Part shown: in pieces, positions 22,976 through 35,777 of the stretch | Layout of the letters: every line of letters starts with the position of its first letter | How positions within the stretch are numbered: the stretch's first letter is position 1 | From: Earliella scabrosa | Taxonomy: Eukaryota > Basidiomycota > Agaricomycetes > Polyporales > Polyporaceae | Assembly: GCA_022605405.1 (NCBI GenBank) | Contig: JABYQQ010000006.1 | Span: forward strand, 744,001-808,000 | Direction: 5' to 3' | DNA: 64,000 nt | Translations under genes and position numbers: made by a program | Notes under the pieces: model-generated | Database searches by the model: none | What the model was told of the DNA's origin: nothing | The model's input: the letters and a program-made list of their open reading frames with translations, nothing else

Positions 22976-25764
22976 ATGCTCCGAGACACCCCAGGCATCA
23001 CCCTTGGGCTCATCCTCCTCGCCGTCTTCCTGCTCCGCAAGTTCATCGACTTTCGCGCTGCCGCGGCATCTGTCAAGTAAGTACCAGGCGCCGCTCCGAA
23101 AGCGTCTTCGCCATATACTCCTCCCCGTGCACCCACCTCATCTCGGTCTCTTTCCCCGCGACGCGCGTGCAGCAATCTCCCGGGCTTCCGCACCCTCTTC
23201 AGCGAACGCTTCCCATGGTTCCCCTTCCGCGTAAAGGGCATCTCCCCGGGCATGCAGTCCGAGCTCAACCTCTACCGCAAGTACAAGGACTTTGAGGAGG
23301 CCGGGTGGGACATCATGTCCGGCGTGCGTCCTCCCCTCTCAGCTCTCTCGTCCCTTCTCTCTTTCTCTCTCTCGCGTGCGCCTCCCCCTCAATCTCCGCC
23401 CAGGTCAACTTCTTCCCGACGAGCGAGGTCACGCTCTACCTCGCGGACCCTGCGGTCATCAAGGTATGTAGGTCCGCGCTCCCCCCCTTGAACTTTGCCG
23501 GAGTTATCGCAGAACGCCTCGCTCACTCACCTTCCCTTCCTTCCGTTCGTTCGTTCCCTTCTCGCGCACGCGTGCACTGCAGGAGGTCATCGGCGCGCGC
23601 TCGCGTTTCCCCAAGCCCATGGGCCCGTACAAGATCCTGCTCGCCTTCGGCCCCAACCTCGTCGCGTCCGAGGGCGACGAATGGAAGCGCCAGCGCAAGC
23701 TCGTCGCCCCGGCATTTTCGGAGGTACGCTCCTGTCCTGGCTCCTCTCGCCCGTCGCCTGTCGCCTGCGCGCGTATTTCATTATGCATCATGATGCCACA
23801 CGCGACGTCCTGTATACTTCGCGCTCCCTGCCTGTCCGGACTGGACCAACGCGCCGTCCTTCAAGACTTAGACTGAGAATCCCAGATCTGACGGCGATCA
23901 TCGCGTTTGCAGAAAAACAACAAGCTCGTGTGGGACGAGACCGTGCGGATCCTGCACGACCTCTTCGACAACGTCTGGGGCCCCAAAGACACGGTCGACA
24001 TCGACAACATCACCGACCTCACCGTTCCCGTACGTCCTCGTCCTCCTCGCACCCCCCCCTCCCCCCACATACCTTCCATCACCACCGCCACTGTCACCGC
24101 CACCTGTAGTAGCTAACCCGCCCCGCGTACGCGCGCGCGCACGCAGATCACGCTTCTCATCATCGGCGTCGCGGGCTTCGGACGGCGCATGTCCTGGAAG
24201 GAAGACGGGATCGCCCCCCCGGGACACCAGCTGACCTTCAAGGTGAGCCTCCCCGCCAAGGTTGCACCTTGGGTAAGCCGCGGCTGGACTGACGGGGCTG
24301 CGGGGGGGTGGACGGTGGCAGGAAGCGCTGAACGTGGTCTCGCGCAAGCTGTTTTTGCAGCTCATCTTCCCGATGTGGCTCCTCCGCTGGGGCACGCCTG
24401 CGATGCGCGAGTTTTACGTTGCGAGTAATGAGCTCCAGGTGCGCCTCTTCTGTCTCCCTTTCCCTCTCCCCTTCCCTCTCCCTCCCTCCCTCCCTCTCCC
24501 TCCCTCGTCCGTCCCCGGTGTAAGACGAGCTTGCTGACGGTGCGGGCGGGCGGCGTAGCGGTACATGATGGAGATGATCACCGCGCGGCGGACGGCGGAG
24601 GTCAAGGAGGAGCGGCACGATCTGTTCAGCAGCCTCCTGGACGCGAACGAGGGCCTTGCGGAGAGCGGGGAGAAGCTGTCGGACAATGGCCTCCTCGGGA
24701 ACGTCTTCATGTTCATGGTCGCAGGTGCGCAGCTCCCCATCCCTCAGGCCGGCGTATTGTTGAGCGTTGGGCCTCGACTCATTTGCGTCTGCACATGCCA
24801 CAGGGTACGAGGTGCGTCCGAGATCTCCTCAGAATCAGGAGTCGCAGCTCTCTCCTTCTGCGCCCGCCCACGTAAGTCCCACCTCGTCGCTGACAACGTC
24901 CTAGACGAGCGCCCATACATTGGCGTTCGCGTTCATCCTGCTCGCGCTGTACCCGGACGAGCAGGAGAAGTTCTACCAGAACATCAAGCAGCTCCTCGGC
25001 GACGGGCGGACACCTGTGCGTCTCTCGCTCTCTCTCCTCTTCGCTCGTCGCTCGTCGCGGCTGGCTCACGTCGGGCTCCGACAGGGCTACGAAGAGTTCT
25101 CGACCTTTGCATACACCATGGCGTAAGCCCTCTTCCTCCCCCCTTCCCCCTTCCCTCCTTCCCCTCCCTCGCCCTGTCTCTCAGGATGCTCACACGCGCG
25201 CACCACAGCGTCTTCAACGAGACCCTCCGCCTCTTCCCGCCCGCGATCACCATCCCGAAGCAGAGCGCGGAGGACACGGCGTTCACGACGACCAACGCGT
25301 GCGGCGAGAAGCGCACGATCCCCGTCCCCAAGGGCACCTTCATCACCGTGCACACGCCCGGGCTGCACAATAACCGTACGTCCGCCGTCCGCCGTCTCTC
25401 TACCTCTTATACTAGCTGATTTACCCACCCGCCGCCTCCTACGCTTCCACTCTTCCGCCCTCTCCCGCGCCCCGGCGCCCCCGCAATGTCTCGCCCGACA
25501 GCAAAGTACTGGACCGACCCCTCCTCATTCAAACCCTCGCGCTTCCTGCACGGCGACTACCCGCGCGACGCGTTCCTGCCCTTCAGCGGCGGCCCGCGCG
25601 GGTGCATCGGCCGCGGCTTCTCCGAGACCGAGTCCGTCGCCGTCCTCACGCTCGTCCTCGCGCGCTACCGCGTCGCCGTGCGCGACGAGCCGCAGTTCGC
25701 GGGGGAGACGCTGGAGGCGCGCAGGGCGAGGCTGACGAGGAGCAAGCTTAGTGTGACTTTGTAG
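22976..25764 (+). CDS. Cytochrome P450 A (511 aa, 13 exons)
   Basis: Microsomal P450 monooxygenase; substrate and CYP family are not assigned. Thirteen exons join exactly to 511 aa: 22976-23076, 23173-23323, 23404-23463, 23583-23723, 23913-24029, 24147-24242, 24322-24438, 24559-24724, 24804-24811, 24905-25015, 25085-25122, 25209-25375, 25502-25764. The N-terminal anchor is ITLGLILLAVFLL. The oxygen-binding I-helix reads AGYETSAHT, the K-helix ExxR is NETLRLFPP, and the haem loop is FLPFSGGPRGCIGRGF with its Cys ligand. Exon 9 is only 8 nt and encodes part of the AGYET motif. A C/T-rich microsatellite fills intron 7. P450 B at 38.6 kb is a clear paralogue. Confidence 0.93.
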
Positions 25765-27125
25765 TGCGTGTCTTTTCGTTTATTTTGCTTGGATGGCGGT
25801 GGTGGTGATGCGGTATGGGAGACCGAAGCTGACTTTACCCTCCTCCTCACCCCGCAGCCCCGAACGCGCCCCGCTCGTCTTCATCCGACGATAACAGGCC
25901 CCGCGCCGTGCAACGCCTCGCCTCTTCGTACTTCTTGACTGCAACGCTCAGGCCTCAGGACTCGCGCCACCGTACGACCGCAACGCACTTTCCGATCTAC
26001 ATAGATCTTCATTGATACCTTGTTGCATGATACCTCCGTCCCCGCCGTTGGGCAGGGAATACCAACTTGAATGGGAGAAGGCATGGGTGCGGACCGGGAG
26101 ATGCTTGCTTGCACACATCCCACTCATATGCATGTGCTTCCGTCGGACTGCATACACAATACACGCATCTACACGCTCATCCCTCCGCATCAGACACCTG
26201 TCCACCGACGAGGAGGCCCGGAGTGCTATCGGCGTCCACCGCTAGTCGATACTCAGTACTCAGTGGTCAATCATTGTACATTTGCAGAGCGGACGCTCAT
26301 CGGCGCGCGGTCGAGGTCATAACGGACAGAATCGGGGGTATTATGCGAATACATACGGTACTTGACGGGAAGGCGGACAGCGGACTCGGACTCGGGCAGG
26401 GCTGTGGAGGTGGGGCGGGGACGGGGTGCGAACGTGGGGACATGAGCGACGACGACGGGCGTGGAAAAAACCCGGCCGCACGTATTCGACGAACGACGAA
26501 TGGCGAATAAACAATTCAGACAAGGAACGATGCGGCCGGGGGCGTGCGAAGAGCAGCAAGAAAGAGAGACAGAGAGAGAAGGGAAACAAACAAGATCTCA
26601 AGATGTCCATGCGAAGACGATAGATCGGTAGATCGGACGGGGCAGTTAGATATGGAGGGCCGGGTGGGGTGTGGGAGTGAACACGGGGGAAGCTGGTAGG
26701 GGGGTTTGTGAATGCGGGCGATATGGAAATCATCGACAGCTCGACGGTAGGTTGCGTTTGCACAGCGAAGGAAAAGCGGAGAAGGGAGTTTGGGTGTGTA
26801 AGGGGGTTGTAAGGTGTAAGTCAGCTATATGAGGAGTTGAAGGTGGTAGAGGCGTGGGCGTAAATTGGGCGTTAAAGAGAACGTAAAAAGTGTTCACCCT
26901 CGTATCGACGGTGTAGCGTAGACGGTGGAAGTGGTGGGATGAGAGATACAGCTAATGTCCAAGTGTTCGTTCCGCGTTCGGGGAAGAGATGATGGCCTTG
27001 GCGAGCCGAGTTTGAACGTCCCACCAGGTTAACCTACAGCGACGGCACCAACCCACGCGGTCAGCGAACAGACATAGCGCGTCAGCGCACGCACGCACAC
27101 TCACCAAAACAATTAGTGACCAAGT
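25765..27125. other. Convergent intergenic region
   Basis: This is 3' flanking DNA between P450 A (plus) and the membrane protein gene (minus). I see no gene. Purine-rich runs near 26520-26600 look like simple sequence. Confidence 0.5.
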
Positions 27126-29313
27126 CTACACCTGTGTTGTCGACGTGCCAGCAGCGGGAGTTGACTGCGGGCTGTGCTTGATGTTCGTGTACGCAGGCGG
27201 GAGCTCGACCGTCTCAGGCTCGTCGTCGGGCGGCGGTGGCGGTTCAGAGGGGCCCGCATCATCGTGCTGGATGATGTTCACTGGGCGGAAGCTCGGCGGC
27301 ACCGGCGACTTGCGCGCGCTCGTCGACGGCACGGACGATCCCGCGCGCAGGTATCCGCCGCCACCATTGTTGTCGGACGTGCTGGTGGACAAGTAGGATT
27401 GGCGGTGGTCGGCGCTTTGCCGTGCTGAGCCGGCGAGGACGCCGCCGACGACAGAGCCGTCGTGTGTCGTCGACGCCACAGTGGGGTCGGGGAGGACGAA
27501 CGGTTCGGGTCGGTAGTATTCGGGCAGACGGCCGTCCCCGGGTGCACCGTCGCCATCGCCGTCTTGAAGGAGGTCGACTGGGCGCTCCTTCTGGTGTTTG
27601 TGGAAGCGTTGACGGCGGGTCGCGAAGAAGAGCACCAGTCCGATAGCGATAGCACCGACGACGCCACCAATAACGCCTCCAACAATCGCGCCGACGTTCG
27701 TACCACTAATGAGGGAAGAGCTCAGTTCGTCGTGGATTACCCGTGAGGTCAGGTGAAAGCTTACCCGCCGCCACCGTCGTTGTCACCGATTGTGGAGCCA
27801 TCGGTACTGGTTGGATAACTACCACCGGCAGGAGACCCTGGAGTTGACGAGGGCGAATCATCACTCAAGCACGACTGACTATTTCCTGCTTGCAGGGTGT
27901 ACCCGTTACTACCGCCACTTCCGAGCCCACGGTCGTCGCCGCCGATGAGGGTGAGTATTGTCCCTGACCGGACCGAAGGCGTCCACGAGAACCCGATGCC
28001 TTGTCCAGACACGGTGCTCGTGTCGCCCACTGGAATCTCAAACGACTGTCCGCCAGGAATGATTCCTTGAAAGCGAGGCGTACTACATCCCCATGATCAG
28101 CAGAAAGTCGGGACTGATCGAAGAGGTTTGACGTACCCCTGGGGATCACCGTCGTTCCACCATATTCGTGAAGTTTCACAGGTAGTCAAGACCCTGTCTG
28201 GGGTAGTGTGGAAGAACCATGGGGCTTGCACTTGCTCGGTCGGGTCAAAACAGCCATCCTGGCCCTCGAGAACAGTGACTGCGGTGCTGGTTCCACCAGT
28301 GCCGAATCCCGAGTCGTCGCTGACCTGGCAGAGATGGTTAGCCAACTGCGTCCACGGGTTGTGTGCCGCCTGTACAGACGCAGTAGAAAACGTCAAGCCC
28401 GCGGTTGACCTCTGCCTGTTCACTCTCGGTGTATGCACACCAAGAGCACGATACCAATAATATCTGAGACACACACGCATCACTCGTGCGTGCGCGTTGC
28501 GTCTCACACGGGCTAGCAAGACCGCCTATCGTTCCAGACCGTGGCGGCGAGATTTCATGAAGAGGCGAGGTTCGTCGCGCATATACCCATAGCGCACCGT
28601 GTTGCGAGCTGAAGCGGCTCACAAACGAACGGTATGTGGTGTAGGAGATGTGGAGCGGGATGATACGCTTGCCAATGGGTGTAGGTAGCTCACCGCGATC
28701 TGGTTCATTGAGTTGGCGCCGACGGTGATAGCGCATGCGCAGTTCTCTGCGGACACGGCGATACGGTTTGCGCCACGCGAATCCCGAGTGCGGAGCCATG
28801 GGGACGCGTTGAGAACGCCACCGACACCCATTTGCGCTGAGACGAGCGTGCACAACTGCAAGGTTCAGTTCGGGCAACCGCTCGTCCGACTGAACATGAC
28901 TCCCGAGGACAGGGCCTCCTGCACTCGAACCGCAACCCGCCGCATACACCCAGGTATCCCCCGCATACATCCTCCAGGATGCCTGGAAAGTGGAGATAAG
29001 GAAGGGAAGCATGAGCACTCACCACTGCGATAAACTGCGAGTTCTCGGGGAACCTCAGCTGGAACGAGAGCGAGCCGGTGGTGCCGTTGAAGGGCACATT
29101 CGTGATCCTGCGGGCCTCGACAGCGTTCGGGAGGGGCGTCGGTCCAGTAGGGACGAGGAGGAGCGAGTATGGGGGTCTGCCTTGGCCGGTGATCTCAACG
29201 GTGAGGTTCTCGCATTGTCGGGGGGTGTTGACAATGTTGAAGGAGTAGGCTGCGACGGCGGAGAGATAGGGGACCGCCGCGAGGACGGGGAGGATGCGGG
29301 GGGCGTTGGGCAT
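27126..29313 (-). CDS. Secreted-domain one-pass membrane protein (458 aa)
   Basis: No known function; this architecture is common in agaricomycetes. Four exons (29313-29023, 28324-28137, 28082-27765, 27705-27126) join to 458 aa. A signal peptide (ILPVLAAVPYLSAVAA) leads an extracellular half with two related modules, marked by VSDDSGFGTGGTS and then GGDDRGLGSGGSNGYTL, and a Ser/Thr/Gly-rich stalk. One membrane span (VGAIVGGVIGGVVGAIAIGL) starts near residue 268, followed by basic RRQRFHKHQK and a Pro-rich cytosolic tail of about 165 residues. It looks like a cell-surface sensor or wall-linked protein (inference). Intron 1 is 698 bp while the other two are 54 and 59 bp; it contains an exon-like open stretch described in the findings. 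Confidence 0.8.
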
Positions 29314-32300
29314 CGTCCTGGTGGTCGGGGGGGAAGACGAGAGCACTCCACCAGAGGTCCACGGGCGTCCGGATTTGTTCGAGGATGGGTGGAGATGTTT
29401 TCACACGGCCAACGGTAGCCGTACTCCGACCCCGTTCGAGTAAATGCGATGACGGTGCGGGTTCCCCGGGGCAGAGTCTCCCGTCGCCGACGAGGGGGCG
29501 GGCTGTGAGCGGGAGCGAGAGGCGAGCTCGTCGTCGTGGCCGTTGTCGAGAGGGGTCCGGGCGTCATGCATGTCGGCCATGGCGGTGACAGCGTCCATTA
29601 ACTTTCCCGCACGATCGTTGGCACCCTCCTTCCACATCGGCGTCTCTTTGCGTCACTCGCCACGCGCGCGTCATATCTCGGCCATGTCCGGCGCGCCGAC
29701 GCTCAACGTCACAATCCCAGGCTGAGGCTGCCCTAGACCTGCGCACACCGAGACAGCGCGGTATGTTCTCCATGCATTCCCAACGTTAACACGAGCCGCC
29801 CTCATCATGCAACGCTGCAGGCATGCCGTTGGTCGTCGGAGTCCTCTCGAGGACGCAGGTGCGTGTATTCCGGTTATCGGCCATCAAGCACGTCTCATAC
29901 CCTGTTCTGTGCTTCCCTTCTATTCCTCGCGCAGCCCACGTCAACTGAACGAAGCATTGTTATCTCTCCTGGTTACTAGCAGCGCTTTTGTACTGCTTCT
30001 ACATGCAAGACACCTGACCAGCCTTCCTCCGATCGCTCGACTGCGTGCAGTCATCGCATCCTCGATCCCTCCAGTCCTCGCGGACACACGGCCTCGTGTC
30101 TCGCACCCGGTTCCGTCGGCCACGTGGAATGGTGTGTCCGGCTGGGAACCATGTTTGCAAGGCGCACACTAACAGCAATCCCACTACGTCCATGAGGTGC
30201 ACTCGTGAGTTTATTTGTTCTTCTTCTATGCCTCGTACAGCCCCGTGACCCTCCATCTCCGATAGCGACCCTTGCTCTGGCGAGACGATCTTCTCCCTCG
30301 GATGGATGCACATTGGTCACATAGTTACCAACTTCAGTGCCTCCGATGCGTTGCTTCAGGTGAGTGAGCGTCCAGCGTCGTTGTGACAATCGTCTTTTGC
30401 TGCACGCACGTGGTGCTACAGGGTCCTCGGTCTTCTGTCTTGTCTTCATTAGGTACTCTTCTAAGATTCCATGCTTCAACCTGGGTACGTGGTCTCTGCT
30501 AGAATGTGTGCTCAAGCCCAATGTAGGTTGCTTCTTCCAACTTCCCTGCTTGCAGAGTATGATGAGTTTCCAAGGGAACTAGCGCTGGTAGGGAACGTCT
30601 AAGTTTTGCTGTGGCTTGTCCTTTTCCGGCGGTAGACTGTTTTGGTGACTGCTGATTGTGTTCTGGAGGTGTTCATGTCAACGGATACAGGCTGTTGAAC
30701 TTTTTGCCTCGTTGGAGGTCAGGCGCCCGGCATCTTCCCACGGTCCCGACGCCCTCGACCACGGAAAATGGCACACAGAACACACTGGTGAACTGCTCGA
30801 CAGTCGACGTGCAACTCGCCAGCGTGTTCTGCGCCGTCAAAACCAGCACAATCATCAGCTCTCGCGACGGATCCAATCCCCACGAGAGCCACGATCGGCC
30901 GTCATCAAGCATCCCGAAACCCCTCTGCCCCTCGAGTGGGTCCGCCACGGCCCACGCCGGCTCGATCGAAGACGCGGCTCGGCGCCGATGAGGGCAACCG
31001 CGAGCCGATCGTGGACGAGGGGGACGTTGATCGTGGCGGGCTCAACGTTGCTGCCGCCGGCGATGGGCGGATGAGGATGTGATCAGTCCCTTTCAGGCAG
31101 GACCGCTCGACCTTGCGCTCGGCGGGGTTCTTGGTTCGTTTCCTTGCGTTCGTTTTGCGTCTTTTTCCACGAGACTCTTCCAGATAAGCCCTTGATTGCG
31201 GTGGCGGCCGCCGAATGGCATACACCGTCCGTCCGCGCGGGTTACTCTCTTGCCGTGGATGGGGGGCCGAAGTGGAAGGCGGGAGGCGGAAGGGAGCGGG
31301 AGAGGGATGAGGGATGTGGGGGGATGGTGGTGGTAGTGGGTTGAGCGGGGTGCTGGGATGAAGGTGGGAGAGACCCCCGGTACGCGCTCGGGAGGCATGT
31401 GTGGGAGGCGTGGTCATAAAGGTTCCGCAGACAATAAGATTTGTCACGGTGGGAACTCAATGGCGCTTTGTTGCGCTGCGCTATTGTTCTCAAGTACGCT
31501 ATTGTTGTACTAGTAGATATTGGTCGACATTCCATGTGAGTTGTACTGTCAGATGATGCTGCCTTTGTTCTGCCTTGATCACCGATCAACCTTCCCACCG
31601 TACTCATGGTTTCTCAAGCTAGTCGATTTCGCTCGCGCTCGACGTAACGGAGACCCCATGTGCGTCAACTGTCGTGGTTACATCAAGCAAGCAAGTTGAC
31701 CGATGACCTGGGAAGTCTTCTACAGGTGACTCGGCGTGGACACACGTGTAGGGTCTTTTGTCATGACCAGGGTGCCCCTCGTGTAGCTGACTCGACTTCT
31801 AACCAATCCGAGGGTGGTTTGAATTGGCCGCCCACGTCGCGAGCTTTAACTCGGCAGTCCAGACCGTCTACACGACCTTCTCCCAACAAACCATCGGTCG
31901 TGAGTTGAAAGTCCGCCATCGATATTGCGCCTGCCCTCGACGGTGTGTCTTCTCTCTTGCCCTTCTGTGTGTTCTTGCCCCTAACATGTGTTCTGTAGGC
32001 TTCTTGCTTATGTTCATCGATGGCTTCTCGTTAAGACCGGTAATCCGTCCATCCCATACGCAGATTTATACCGTCAATTTCCTGCTCGCCCGACGCACGT
32101 CCCTCGCAACGCTGCAGAACGCGAACGTGTTGGTCAGTACGTGAGCAGTCACGGAGGCGAAAAAGCGCACCGAGGTTGGGCGGAGGGGCACCAAGGGGGG
32201 AATCGAGCTGGCAATCTTGACCGAACCGTCGCCTTATGAACCCCTGCAACCGGTTTGATAAGCCGATCACACCACGGCGCGCACGGCCGCAATTAGTCTA

Positions 32301-32530
32301 GCACCTTCCACTCCCTCGGCTCGAGCCCTCATCCGATTCGCAGTCAATCACTGGGCATCATGTGCAAAATACTAATTACCCAGGCCCCGGCTGGCAAAGC
32401 TCTGGCCACAGACAAAGATGCTTTATATAAGGCTCGCGAATTTGGAACCCCGATCCCTCCAGCTTCTCCCCCACACCCACCCACTCATCTCTCCCATCAC
32501 CATTCACCCTCACCACAATCACTAAGAGGG
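29314..32530. other. Gene-poor region of 3.2 kb
   Basis: No intact gene is supported. Minus-strand bases 30680-31050 contain two coding-like frames, offset by one base, without a recognised family; this may be a gene remnant. The rest is low-coding sequence that must include the promoters of the flanking divergent genes. Confidence 0.45.
32424..32430 (+). promoter_or_regulatory. Probable TATA box of homeobox-like gene
   Basis: TATATAA lies about 105 nt upstream of the proposed ATG at 32531, within the usual range for this genome. Confidence 0.4.
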
Positions 32531-33980
32531 ATGCACCCGTCGCCGTACCCGGGCTGGACACCGCTCTCGACCGTCAGCGCGAGTGCTGGAGCAGGTCCAA
32601 GCTCGATGGTGCCCCCAGCGGAGAGTGCCACCGCCACGCCGGCCAACCGGAACCATCGTCGTTTACCTCCTGAGGCCTACAAGATTCTCAGAGGTACGTA
32701 CCTGTATCTTCCCTTCTCGCTGTCATCCTCCATTGCACCGCCGACCCGCAATCAATGATGGATGTTCTCACGGCGTCTACTGGACATCATCAACTGAAGC
32801 TAACGCACCTGCACCTCTTTGGGGTGATCATCAACAGATTATTTTAACGTGAACCAATATCCGAGCAGAGCAGAGAAGGAGCAGCTCGTCAAACGCATCC
32901 GAGGCCTGCCAGGGTGCGAAGACTACAACCTGAAGAGGCTGTCCCTATACATGAACCAACGGAGGCAGGCTCGCAAGTCGTCCGAGAATGTACCATCCCC
33001 GTCCATGACCTCTGCACATATATGTACGTGCCCACCTCCCCTCCATCTCGCACTGGGCGCTGACCCCTGTCCGTGGAACCCGCAGTGTACCCTAGCCTAG
33101 CGAGAGACCCCGTGTTAATAGAGAAGTTGGAAGTGCTGCTCAAAGAGCATCCTAACCCGCCACCGGAGGTAGCAGCGATCTGGGCGACCCGGATCGGCGT
33201 CGGCGTCGTCGCGGACGACATCCTCACATACGCGCGGCTGCAGCGCGCCCAGAGCGGAAGTGCCGATCCCAACCCCAACATCAACTCCAACACCAATCCC
33301 AATCCCATTACCAATACCAACGCGGCTGCTAGCGTGAGCGTCCGATCGCCAGCGCCACCCGCACCCGCCACCCGCGCTGACCTGCACCTACTATTTCCGT
33401 CGCAGGTGCCGAGCGTGCCGCGAATGCAGCTCCCGCCGCTACCGCCGTTCCAGCGCGAGCCGCCACCACGAAGCACGCGTCCACGCTCGCAGCTCCCGAC
33501 GCCTGCGTCGTCGACGTCGCCCGAGCCGCGCTCTCCAGTGTTTCAGACAGGGTACCGGGCACAAGTACCTATCCCGGGACATGCTGTAGAAGAGGAAGAA
33601 GATTATGAGATGGACGAGGAGGAGGTGAAGGATGAGCTTGACTCGGAAGATGAGATACGTGAGTGATCTATGACTGCTCTTCATGCCCCATTGTAACATC
33701 ATCATGTGTGGTCCTTGTGTCTCCAGCGCTATCATCGGTGGTTAAACCACCAGCAGCAACAGAACGAAGACACGAACCGTACTTCGACCCACGTCTTCAT
33801 GAATTGGCCAACGAGCTGCACGATGCCCTGACAAGGCCGCCAGAATCTCCCCCTGGAGGGACACCGAAAACATTTGCCGACCTGTCCCGCTGGTTGGAGC
33901 AAGAACAGACGTCGGTCGCGTTCCTGGAGAACCTTGAAAAGGGTGCCTATGCTCCGTTCGGGCTCGTCCCTCGTCCGTGA
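32531..33980 (+). CDS. Divergent homeobox-like protein (391 aa)
   Basis: Four exons (32531-32693, 32838-33023, 33086-33658, 33727-33980) join to 391 aa. Residues about 45-105 look like a homeodomain: PPEAYKILRDYF, then NQYPSRAEKEQLVKRI, then LKRLSLYMNQRRQARK. Where classical homeodomains have WFxNRR this one reads YMNQRR, so the DNA-contacting Asn appears replaced by Gln and both aromatic anchors are altered. The middle is an Asn/Pro run (NPNPITNTN) and a long Pro/Ser/Arg region; an acidic block (VEEEEDYEMDEEEVKDEL) follows. Such acidic and Pro-rich parts fit a transcription regulator. The family call is moderate: it could be an unrelated helical domain. Confidence 0.6.
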
Positions 33981-34475
33981 CGAGCAGAGCCTCAAGCTAC
34001 CCCCTGCATGCCTTCTTGTTCAAGCAAAACCTTGCAAAAGGAGCATAAGCGCTTGCACATCGGCACTAATGGGTCACGTGCATTTTCCCACATTCCCTCC
34101 CGGGCTCCCTCCTTCAAGTTCTTGTCTCTACCATGCAACACCATGATACCATGTCACTTGTCTCCATTGCGACGTGTCCCCGGCGGGCTTCATGCTTTAC
34201 TATGCTGTGTATCACGCTTTGCTTTCGACCTTCGCATGCGCATTGTTATACCACAGGTGCTTACTGGTACTATCAACTAATCCGATACGCGTATATTAGT
34301 TTATTCTTAGATTACTTCACAATTGTCATGGACCGGCACCACGTTGCATTGTATTAGCTACCTCAGAGACTCCCGTCTCGAAGATCGTGCTACTTGGTGT
34401 GCCCGATAGAGGCTGGCAAGCGAACCTCAACGAGCCGGTCCGATTGGCGCTGGTGACACCTCAACCCAAACCATC
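33981..34475. other. Intergenic, no gene seen
   Basis: This is 3' flank of the homeobox-like gene and 5' flank of the broken F-box gene. It is AT-richer than average; no feature is recognised. Confidence 0.45.
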
Positions 34476-35777
34476 ATGATCTCTGTCCAGCGACGAATTC
34501 ACGGATCCTCTACAACCTATCGCACTTTTGGCGACCTCCCGCTCGAACTGCTGCACATCATCGTATCTTTGCTAGCAGACGACGACAAGCGCCACGTCAA
34601 GTCCCTCTCTCGCGTCTGTCGATACATACGCCCCGCCGCGCTCGAACATCTCAATTTCTCCATGGTCAAGGCGGCCGAGCGCACCTCCTTTTAGGCCCTT
34701 CTGTCGTTCTCTGGCACCTACTCACGGATCGCTAGCACCATCCTCACTCTACAGCTCTCGCACTCCGTCAGCCCCATCAACACGCGGGCGGGCCAGGGTA
34801 GCGGTGGACGACGCCCTCGTCGCGCGGCTTCCGAAGCTCTGAACCTCAAGTTCGTAAAGTTCGTGGACGTTCGTATTGTGGAGCGACACGTGTCTGGAGA
34901 TGCAGCAAGCTTGAGCTCAAGTACAGGCGCAGGTGCGGCAGGTCCAAGTGCCAACGCAGTCGACCCCGTCGCACTGCCTCTGGACGGGCTGTCCTTCGAC
35001 CATTTTTGCAAGTCTCCTTCTTTCTGGCCGTCTTTCGCATCCTGGCGTTGTTCTCCCTCGCTAAGTTCTCGACGAGTACCCTCATGTACTTCAACTTCGC
35101 CGAGGCCGAGCAACTAGCGCCCACCCGACCGCTGCACATCAAGACGCTGAAGATCTCGTCATCCTGGTCCCGCCGCCTGTCTGTGCTCCTGAACGCCTTG
35201 CCTGCATGCATCGCTACCGATTACATGAAGCAGATCTGCATATCTGGAGAAAGCGTTGGGTCGCTGCCAGCTATCCAACGGTTCCATCTCACGCACGTCA
35301 CCATCGCCAACTCTCATTGGGGCGGGGACCAAGGCGAGTGCTGCTGTGGTCAGTAGACGTCAATCCTTGCTGACCCTCTCGAGCAGATCGGTGGTCCGCG
35401 CTCAGTCTCGCGTCTTGCGTCCGACTCGAAACCCTCTCGTTCTTCTCGTACACGCATGGGATCTCGCGTGACGAATCACCCGACTGGTCCGGCGCTGTGC
35501 AAATCCAAGTCTTCGCGCTGTGACCGTCACTGTCGACGGGTATTTCTCGCCGGACAACCTACGCCTAGCGCTTGCGACGAGAGTCAAGTTCGCGGATGAC
35601 TTCCTGCAACCAGAGAGATTCCCTACTAGGTTTGAACGCCTGGTCTTGCGCATTCGCGTCCACAATCACTCCGATTTCGCTATATATGCAGGTGATTGTC
35701 AGAGGGTCTTTCCTCGCCTACGTGCCTCGGGACAGCTTGTTGTTCAGGAGCTATCATCCGACTGTGTGTGGCCTTGA
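34476..35777 (+). pseudogene. Broken F-box/LRR gene
   Basis: The start is a normal F-box (TFGDLPLELLHIIVSLLADD, then VKSLSRVCRYIRPAALEHL). An in-frame TAG follows ERTSF, and the same frame goes on coding (ALLSFSGTYSRIASTILTLQ). Next, VAVDDALVARLPKL and LNLKFVKFVDVRI lie in different frames. Later pieces (PLHIKTLKISSSWSRRLSVL and VTVTVDGYFSPDNLRLALA) are again offset. Single introns do not repair all of these breaks. I therefore call it a pseudogene of the F-box family; a fast-evolving gene with many unusual introns is less likely. Confidence 0.6.

Noticed and set aside
28338..29018. 226-codon minus-strand open frame as a separate gene
   Set aside because: It overlaps the long intron of the membrane protein gene, runs through the next exon in its own frame and shows no family over its full length; only an inner segment is exon-like.
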